Assembly: GCA_964537965.1 (NCBI GenBank)
Contig: CAZIDB010000162.1
Span: 1 to 11,011, forward strand
From: SURF-24 sp964537965
GTDB lineage: Bacteria; Bacteroidota; Ignavibacteria; Ignavibacteriales; SURF-24
Reading direction: 5' to 3'
Length of the DNA: 11,011 bases
Positions within the stretch are counted from its first letter, which is position 1; the number at the start of each line of letters is the position of its first letter. This document shows positions 7,044 through 11,011 of the stretch, piece by piece. The position numbers and the translations under genes are program-made. The notes under the pieces are model-generated. The model was not told the origin of the DNA. It did no database searches and saw nothing but the letters and a program-made list of their open reading frames with translations.

Positions 7044-7090
7044 AAACTCATTTTTTCACCTTGATTTTCAATATATATTTCCCAATTTTT
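7044..7090 (+). repeat. 47-bp direct repeat, copy 2
   Basis: A perfect copy of 6567-6613, 477 bp further on. It is 49 nt upstream of the PorV-like gene's ATG at 7140, again in a promoter position. The two copies bracket the two small membrane-protein genes. Confidence 0.9.
7051..7065 (+). promoter_or_regulatory. T6-CACCTTGAT promoter-like motif, inside repeat copy 2
   Basis: The same element as in copy 1, here 75 nt upstream of the PorV-like start at 7140. Confidence 0.4.
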
Positions 7091-7139
7091 GGCGTTGAAA
7101 AGTGCTTATCAAAACTGATGTTCAACAGGAGTTTCTTTT

Positions 7140-8201
7140 ATGCTAAGGAATAGAAATTTAATATCTGGTTTCCTTCTCTTAATCTTAATCATACTCTCCC
7201 TGGTTCTGCCCGTTCCTCAGCAGGCACAAACAGTAATTGGTAAATATGCGGGTGAGTTTATGGCGATTGGTGTTGGCGGGCGCTCCAGCGGAATGGGCGG
7301 CGCATTTGTTGCTGTTGCAAATGATGTTACTGCCGGGTACTGGAATCCTGCTGCACTTGCAGGTATAAATTATCCTCAGATATCTTTAATGCATGAAGAG
7401 CACTTTGGTAACCTTGTAAATTATAACTATGGTTCAGTCGCTATTCCTTATGAAAAAGATATGAGTTTTGGTTTAAGTGTGATAAGACTTGGAGTTGATG
7501 GAATTCCTGATACACGCAACGCTGGTTGGGATGTAAATGGAGATGGAATTATTGATCTTAACAGCGGAGACAGAATAAAAACAGATCTGATTACAGAATT
7601 TAATACATCCGATTGGGCATTCTTTTTTACCTTTGCAAAAAAATACTCTGATGATTTCTACTATGGTGCAAACGTAAAGTTTATTATCCGGGATATTGCA
7701 GAGTATTCTGCATATGGTGTTGGTTTTGATGTTGGAGCCTGGTATACGCCAATTGAAAAATTATATCTTGGAGCTAACCTGCAGGATATTACAACAACGC
7801 TGGTTGCATGGAGTACAGGAAGAAATGAGTTGATTTCTCCTACAGCAAAAATTGGTGCGGCATATCAATTGGATTTTTCTTTCGGAAGAATTATGCCTGC
7901 AATAGATCTTGATATTCGTTTTGAAAACAGAAGATTTGCTTCGCAGTTTAATGTTGGTCCGGTAAGTTTCGATCCGCATTTCGGTTTGGAATACGGATTC
8001 AAAAACCTGTTTGCAGTACGCGCCGGTTATAATGATGTAAAACAGTTTACAATTGGTGCAGGAGTAAAACTTCCAAAGCTGAATATTGATTATTCGTTTG
8101 CCCGGTTTGCTATGTCAAAAGAAGATCGGTTGGATGATTCTCATAGGATTTCATTAATTCTTACTTTGGAAGAACCAAGATTCCTCCGCAGTTCAGAGTA
8201 A
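7140..8201 (+). CDS. PorV/PorQ-family outer-membrane barrel protein
   Basis: This 353-residue protein has an N-terminal signal peptide (residues 1-30, long hydrophobic stretch ending PQQAQ). It then has the family opening: YAGEFMAIGVGGRSSGMGGAFVAVANDVTAGYWNPAALAG (split over residues 36-75), the FadL-like start of PorV/PorQ (UPF0164) proteins. Alternating aromatic beta-strands fill the rest up to a strand near the C-terminus (HRISLILTL). PorV is the outer-membrane partner that shuttles T9SS cargo to the attachment machinery; paralogues of this family are common beside T9SS cargo genes, and here one follows a cargo with a sorting tail. A calcium-loop-like DVNGDGIIDLNSGD lies at 131-144. The ATG has AGGAG at 7127-7131. 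Whether this is PorV, PorQ or a paralogue cannot be decided. Confidence 0.88.
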   Translation: MLRNRNLISGFLLLILIILSLVLPVPQQAQTVIGKYAGEFMAIGVGGRSSGMGGAFVAVANDVTAGYWNPAALAGINYPQISLMHEEHFGNLVNYNYGSVAIPYEKDMSFGLSVIRLGVDGIPDTRNAGWDVNGDGIIDLNSGDRIKTDLITEFNTSDWAFFFTFAKKYSDDFYYGANVKFIIRDIAEYSAYGVGFDVGAWYTPIEKLYLGANLQDITTTLVAWSTGRNELISPTAKIGAAYQLDFSFGRIMPAIDLDIRFENRRFASQFNVGPVSFDPHFGLEYGFKNLFAVRAGYNDVKQFTIGAGVKLPKLNIDYSFARFAMSKEDRLDDSHRISLILTLEEPRFLRSSE

Positions 8202-8306
8202 TACAGATATAACAGTTGAATAAAAAATTTTTTTCAGACTTTGTTAAGGTAAAATTCTTTTTAAGCAGAATAATTTTAAAACTATTCTTTCTTTTTTCCA
8301 TTTTCC

Positions 8307-8376
8307 TCCGCCGAAGGCGGATTCCATTCAGCCAAAGGCTGATCCCGCTAAACCTGCGGCTTATAAATTTGTGGGA
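8307..8376. repeat. Cluster of three palindromes (possible palindromic mobile repeat)
   Basis: Three inverted repeats follow one another: TCCGCC/GGCGGA with a GAA loop (8307-8321), TCAGCC/GGCTGA with an AAA loop (8328-8342), and TCCCGC (8343-8348) pairing with GTGGGA (8371-8376, one wobble) around an inner CCGC/GCGG. The block is far more GC-rich than its AT-rich surroundings, which suggests an inserted repeat element. It lies between the PorV-like gene and the lipoprotein's mature part and is open in the lipoprotein frame. Confidence 0.6.
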
Positions 8377-8989
8377 CATTTTTCATTTATCAGGCAAACG
8401 GATTCTTATTGTTTTAACCGTCATCAATCTTCCATTAACCATTTTCCATCTTACCGGTTGTTCCTCAACGCCGGTTTCGGATGTGAAGCCTGTTCCTAAA
8501 AGAGTTCTTGACGAATCGCTTACCGATGATATTGCTTATTCACAATCAAGTGATTTAACATTCAACATTCCCAAAGGGTGGTTTACTGCAGAAGATAATG
8601 ATTGCAAATGTATTGATCTCTGGTTGATTCGTGATGACTTCTCCGCGACTCTTAATTTAGTAACCCTCACCTTAGAGAATATTCCGAAAGATGAAGACGA
8701 CATACTTGACAGCTTGCTTCATCAAAGTAAAAATGAAAAGAAAGTTAAACTGAAAAACTCTTTCAGGATATTGGGCGAGGATAAATATTTTACAATTAAC
8801 GAAAAAGAATTTGCGTCTTATCAGTATGAAGGAAATGAAAAAATGCCGATACAAATAATTGTATTCAGGCATCAAAATCACTTCTTTGAATTTTCAGCCT
8901 TACCGGCATCAAATGTGGGAAAAGGAAAGGTAATTCCCGAAGATCTCTTCAAAGTACAAAAAGCAGTACTGACCTCAATTAAAGAATAA
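8369..8989 (+). CDS. Lipoprotein with PsbP/DcrB-like domain, function unknown
   Basis: The chosen TTG start gives MWDIFHLSGKRILIVLTVIN, a hydrophobic stretch and the lipobox LTG-C (Cys codon at 8459), with the cysteine as residue 31, a normal length for a lipoprotein signal. The frame is open further back to a TTG at 8216, but that would put 81 residues before the cysteine and would translate a palindromic repeat. No ATG or clear Shine-Dalgarno exists in either case. The mature part (about 175 residues) opens with a proline-rich linker, then a domain beginning DLTFNIPKGWF and ending HFFEFSALPASN... VQKAVLTSIKE. This 'iP.GW ... F' pattern is reminiscent of the PsbP/DcrB/Mog1-like fold, an inference only. 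It lies in the same orientation behind the PorV-like gene, so it may be co-transcribed with it and anchored in the envelope. Confidence 0.7.
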   Translation: MWDIFHLSGKRILIVLTVINLPLTIFHLTGCSSTPVSDVKPVPKRVLDESLTDDIAYSQSSDLTFNIPKGWFTAEDNDCKCIDLWLIRDDFSATLNLVTLTLENIPKDEDDILDSLLHQSKNEKKVKLKNSFRILGEDKYFTINEKEFASYQYEGNEKMPIQIIVFRHQNHFFEFSALPASNVGKGKVIPEDLFKVQKAVLTSIKE

Positions 8990-8993
8990 CCTT

Positions 8994-9030
8994 ATCCAGC
9001 ATCCAGAATCCCTGCTTCGACGAACGAAGC
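8994..9030. repeat. Short tandem heptamer and hairpin next to the third gap
   Basis: ATCCAGC-ATCCAGA-ATC (8994-9010) is a 2.4-copy imperfect heptamer repeat. It is followed by a perfect hairpin GCTTCG-ACGAA-CGAAGC (9014-9030) and by GAGGCGAG running into the gap. This kind of intergenic dispersed repeat would explain why assembly failed here. Confidence 0.5.
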
Positions 9031-9038
9031 GAGGCGAG

Positions 9039-9138
9039 NNNNNNNNNNNNNNNNNNNNNNNNNNNNNNNNNNNNNNNNNNNNNNNNNNNNNNNNNNNNNN
9101 NNNNNNNNNNNNNNNNNNNNNNNNNNNNNNNNNNNNNN
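9039..9138. other. Assembly gap (100 N) between lipoprotein and sigma-factor genes
   Basis: A placeholder of unknown length. The stretch 8990-9220 holds no gene in its readable bases: repeats on the left of the gap, TCTGTCTTCT and a promoter-like motif on the right. Whether a gene is hidden in the gap cannot be seen. Confidence 0.95.
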
Positions 9139-9155
9139 CTTCTGTCTTCTAAAAA

Positions 9156-9171
9156 TTTTTTTTATCTTGAT
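9156..9171 (+). promoter_or_regulatory. T8-ATCTTGAT promoter-like motif upstream of the sigma factor
   Basis: Eight T residues then ATCTTGAT, followed by GGCAACATTTTAACTTCCC. It matches the motif upstream of 4229 (T8-ATCTT, with ACATT following) and the 47-bp repeats (CTTGAT ... CAA ... TTCCC). It lies 50 nt upstream of the TTG start at 9221. Confidence 0.4.
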
Positions 9172-9220
9172 GGCAACATTTTAACTTCCCGTGCATCTAT
9201 ACTATAAAAGCTGAAGCAAT

Positions 9221-9736
9221 TTGGAAAAATCATCTAAGAATATAATTGAGTTTACTCTTATTTATAACCGGACGAAATCCCGGCTGTATTTTTATGTTCT
9301 TAAAATGGTATTTGATAAAATGATGACAGAAGATATCATCCAGAATGTTTACCTGAAGTTCTTTGAAAATATGGATCTGCTAAGGAATAAAGAATATGCA
9401 ACAACCTGGCTTTATTCCACGGCAAGGAACGAAGTATTTGATCATCTTAGAAAAAAGAAAACAAGAAAAACAGAAATTATTTCAGATGAAGAAGAAGACG
9501 TTGTTTCCCCTTTGGGTTTGGACATTGAATACGAAAGAATTGAATTGCGTTCTTTAATAATGAAAGAACTTGATAAACTTCCGGAAGAACAAAGAGAAGT
9601 CTACCTGCTTAAAGAATATTCAGGATTGAAATACGAAGAGATTGCATCAATCCAGAAAATAGATGTTGAGCTTGTTAAAAGCAGATTATTTAAAACAAGA
9701 CAAAAGTTAATTAAAAGAATATCAAAATTAGTTTAA
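9221..9736 (+). CDS. ECF-family RNA polymerase sigma factor
   Basis: This 171-residue protein has the two-domain ECF layout. Sigma region 2 spans about residues 8-80, with the core-binding DxxQNVYLKFF pattern (MTEDIIQNVYLKFFEN) and the -10 recognition end TTWLYSTARNEVFDHLRKKK. An acidic linker follows (SDEEEDVV), then region 4 at about 106-166 with LPEEQREVYLLKEYSGLKYE and a helix-turn-helix EEIASIQKIDVELVKSRLFK for the -35 element. It would direct RNA polymerase to a small regulon, probably envelope-related given the neighbours. The start is TTG; an in-frame TGA at 9212 rules out any earlier start and no strong Shine-Dalgarno is present. The anti-sigma gene follows after an unusually long 212-nt repeat-bearing spacer. 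The ECF subgroup cannot be named from sequence alone. Confidence 0.93.
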   Translation: MEKSSKNIIEFTLIYNRTKSRLYFYVLKMVFDKMMTEDIIQNVYLKFFENMDLLRNKEYATTWLYSTARNEVFDHLRKKKTRKTEIISDEEEDVVSPLGLDIEYERIELRSLIMKELDKLPEEQREVYLLKEYSGLKYEEIASIQKIDVELVKSRLFKTRQKLIKRISKLV

Positions 9737-9748
9737 AAGCCCCCTATA

Positions 9749-9763
9749 TCCCCCCAAGGGGGA
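9749..9763 (+). terminator. GC-rich hairpin after the sigma-factor gene
   Basis: TCCCCC pairs with GGGGGA around CAA, 12 nt after the sigma-factor stop, inside a CCCCCTATAT...GGGGGACTTAGG context. No T-tract follows. This resembles a widespread dispersed palindromic repeat as much as a terminator; it may lower read-through into the anti-sigma gene. Confidence 0.5.
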
Positions 9764-9827
9764 CTTAGGATTTCTTGAAAAGAAAATAAAATTATTTAAC
9801 TAACTGAGGTTTACAAAAAAGTAAAAT

Positions 9828-9909
9828 TGTCATCACGAGCAAAGCGAAGTGATCTCATTTTTAGTATAAAAAAAAAGATTGCTTCGTCGTTATACTCCTC
9901 GCAATGACA
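9828..9909. repeat. 82-bp imperfect inverted repeat (TGTCATTGCGAG-type element)
   Basis: The left arm (9828-9855) begins TGTCATCACGAGC and ends GTGATCT. The right arm (9876-9909) reads in reverse complement as TGTCATTGCGAGGAGTATAA, then CGACGAAGCAATCT. The two arms match at both ends with a changed middle and are joined by an A-rich loop (a run of nine A). Elements with TGTCATTGCGAGC...GAAGCAATCT ends are dispersed in many bacterial genomes. It is probably a non-autonomous palindromic repeat inserted between sigma and anti-sigma genes. Confidence 0.75.
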
Positions 9910-9948
9910 GCTGTACTACTTTTTAGACAGCCTCCTAGGGAGTAGGCG

Positions 9949-10416
9949 ATGAATTGCGAAAATTATCAGATGCTAATACAATCCTTTCTTGATGGCGAAC
10001 TTGAAAAAGAGAAAGAAGGAATTATCTTTACTCATCTTTCCCAGTGCCAGGATTGCCGTGAGTTCATGAAAGGAATAAATCTTCTTAACTCAACTGCACA
10101 GGCAGAGATAAAAGAATTTCCGTTATCCCTTGATGAAAAAATTATGCTTGCAATAGAAAAACGCGAAACAAAAACACAAAGCAACATCTTTACTTTCAGA
10201 ATGCCGGCTTACATTTCCTATGCGCTTGGTATTGTAATAATCTTGCTGGGACTATACCTGTTTGATACAACAAGGGAATACCGTAGTGAAATGCGCGAAG
10301 CCGTTAACACAATGAAAGAACAAAACCAGCAGATACAACTAATAATGAACTGTCTGCCCGAGGCGGAAGCAAAAGCAAAAATACAAAATGCAATACTCGT
10401 TCAAGCAAAAATGTGA
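9949..10416 (+). CDS. Membrane anti-sigma factor with zinc-finger (zf-HC2) domain
   Basis: This 155-residue protein has a short N-terminal anti-sigma zinc finger: Cys3, then His29-x3-Cys33-x2-Cys36 (THLSQCQDCREF), the HxxxCxxC motif of ZAS-type anti-sigma factors. It has one membrane helix (about 86-105, MPAYISYALGIVIILLGLYL) and a periplasmic, charged, coiled-coil-prone tail (YRSEMREAVNTMKEQNQQIQ). It would hold the upstream ECF sigma factor at the membrane until a periplasmic signal releases it. The ATG has AGGGAG at 9937-9942. This sits within a small possible hairpin (CTCC/GGAG or GCCT/AGGC), which could limit translation. The next gene starts 9 nt after its stop, so those two are clearly in one operon. 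Confidence 0.9.
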   Translation: MNCENYQMLIQSFLDGELEKEKEGIIFTHLSQCQDCREFMKGINLLNSTAQAEIKEFPLSLDEKIMLAIEKRETKTQSNIFTFRMPAYISYALGIVIILLGLYLFDTTREYRSEMREAVNTMKEQNQQIQLIMNCLPEAEAKAKIQNAILVQAKM

Positions 10417-10425
10417 GGTAAAAAA

Positions 10426-11011
10426 ATGAAACCGAGAATTAGTTTTGTCGTTACTATATTTTTATCACTTTTATTTTCTTCCTGTAAGGAGAATAAAATA
10501 ACAATTATTCCAAATGAAGATTTTGAGTATAAAAAATTTCCTGAAGTGGTGGCGAAAGTTAAAAATTCAATCCCGGAATTAGAAGAGATGTTTGAGAAAA
10601 TTCATCCGGTTGAAAAGGATTCAACTCTTAAAAATAGTTTTCTTGCATTGTATATAAGTGAAAAAGGGGAGATAGAAAAGACTAAAGTAATATTAAGTGT
10701 TGACAGTGATACAGATGGGAAATTTGTTAATGCTTTGGAAACGGTTCATTTTGAACCTGCAACAGATAAAGGACAGAAAATAAAATCTCAATTAGCTATG
10801 CAAATTCTCTCTATGAAAAAAATGAACTCGGATCAAAGAAGCTGGAAAGTAATTTTTTCTCCCTGGTCTTATTATGAAAAAATTCCAACTACAGATCCTA
10901 AATATCAAGTTCAGGACTTTAGTGATAAGCCGCTCGATGAGGAACCTTTTATCTTCGTTGAACAAATGCCAAACTACAAGGGTGGCAACGATAATTTAAT
11001 TGCATTCGTTT
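10426..11011 (+). CDS. Lipoprotein with TonB C-terminal-like domains, 3' truncated by window edge
   Basis: The ATG at 10426 has GAGGT (10415-10419) overlapping the anti-sigma stop. The visible 195 residues begin MKPRISFVVTIFLSLLFSSC, a lipoprotein signal with the cysteine at residue 20 (lipobox FSSC, slightly off consensus). A first TonB-C-like segment is near residues 65-128 (SFLALYISEKGEIEKTKVIL ... VHFEPATDKGQKIKSQLAMQ). A second begins near 171 with EEPFIFVEQMPNYKGGNDNL, the EQMPxxxGG pattern that opens many TonB-family C-terminal domains. No membrane helix of classical TonB is seen; the protein is probably a lipid-anchored relative that interacts with envelope partners. The reading frame is open to the last base, so the C-terminus is outside the window. 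The role is inferred only from domains and from its place behind the sigma/anti-sigma pair. Confidence 0.82.
   Translation, partial: MKPRISFVVTIFLSLLFSSCKENKITIIPNEDFEYKKFPEVVAKVKNSIPELEEMFEKIHPVEKDSTLKNSFLALYISEKGEIEKTKVILSVDSDTDGKFVNALETVHFEPATDKGQKIKSQLAMQILSMKKMNSDQRSWKVIFSPWSYYEKIPTTDPKYQVQDFSDKPLDEEPFIFVEQMPNYKGGNDNLIAFV

Noticed and set aside
8216..8368. Translated N-terminal extension of the lipoprotein from TTG 8216
   Set aside because: It would place 81 residues before the lipobox cysteine and translate a palindromic repeat; the TTG at 8369 gives a normal signal length. Not fully excluded.
8672..8881. Minus-strand open frame opposite the lipoprotein
   Set aside because: Phe/Ile-rich shadow of an AT-rich coding frame without start context.
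9828..9909. CRISPR repeat or tRNA-like structure
   Set aside because: There is one inverted pair only, no regularly spaced direct repeats, and no cloverleaf arms or CCA context.

Overview
The window looks like an AT-rich member of the Bacteroidota/Ignavibacteriota (Chlorobi-like) group, most likely an Ignavibacteria-type genome. The clues are a cargo protein with a type IX secretion (T9SS) C-terminal sorting sequence, a PorV/PorQ-family outer-membrane protein beside it, a lipoprotein with TonB C-terminal-like segments behind an ECF sigma/anti-sigma pair, and a System I cytochrome c maturation cluster with a CXXXY-type CcmE. This assignment is inference. Three runs of exactly 100 N (2128-2227, 6289-6388, 9039-9138) are scaffold placeholders of unknown true length, so the source is a draft or metagenome scaffold. 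Two of them lie inside genes and shift the apparent reading frame. All genes are on the + strand.

Region 1 (1-4085) is the cytochrome c maturation operon in the order ccmB (3' part), ccmC, a short ccmD-like gene, ccmE and ccmF. It covers heme export and handling (CcmB, CcmC, CcmD), the periplasmic heme chaperone (CcmE) and heme ligation to apocytochrome (CcmF). The ccmB frame carries an in-frame TAG at 29-31. CcmE has Cys instead of the usual His as heme ligand. No ccmG, ccmH or ccmI follows ccmF; a hairpin and an unrelated gene come next.

Region 2 (4086-8201) is a secretion-related block. It holds a large secreted phosphodiester glycosidase (NAGPA domain, two Ig-like domains, a carbohydrate-binding-like domain and, beyond the gap and in another frame, a T9SS sorting tail), two small overlapping membrane-protein genes, and a PorV/PorQ-like outer-membrane barrel. 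The two-gene cassette sits between perfect 47-bp direct repeats, each in an upstream promoter position.

Region 3 (8202-9220) holds a lipoprotein gene whose 5' part overlaps a cluster of palindromes, then a gap flanked by short repeats. Region 4 (9221-11011) is an ECF sigma factor, a 212-nt spacer containing two palindromic repeat elements, a membrane zinc-finger anti-sigma factor, and the start of a lipoprotein with two TonB C-terminal-like segments that runs off the right edge. The sigma/anti-sigma/lipoprotein set reads as an envelope-signalling operon; its target genes cannot be seen here.
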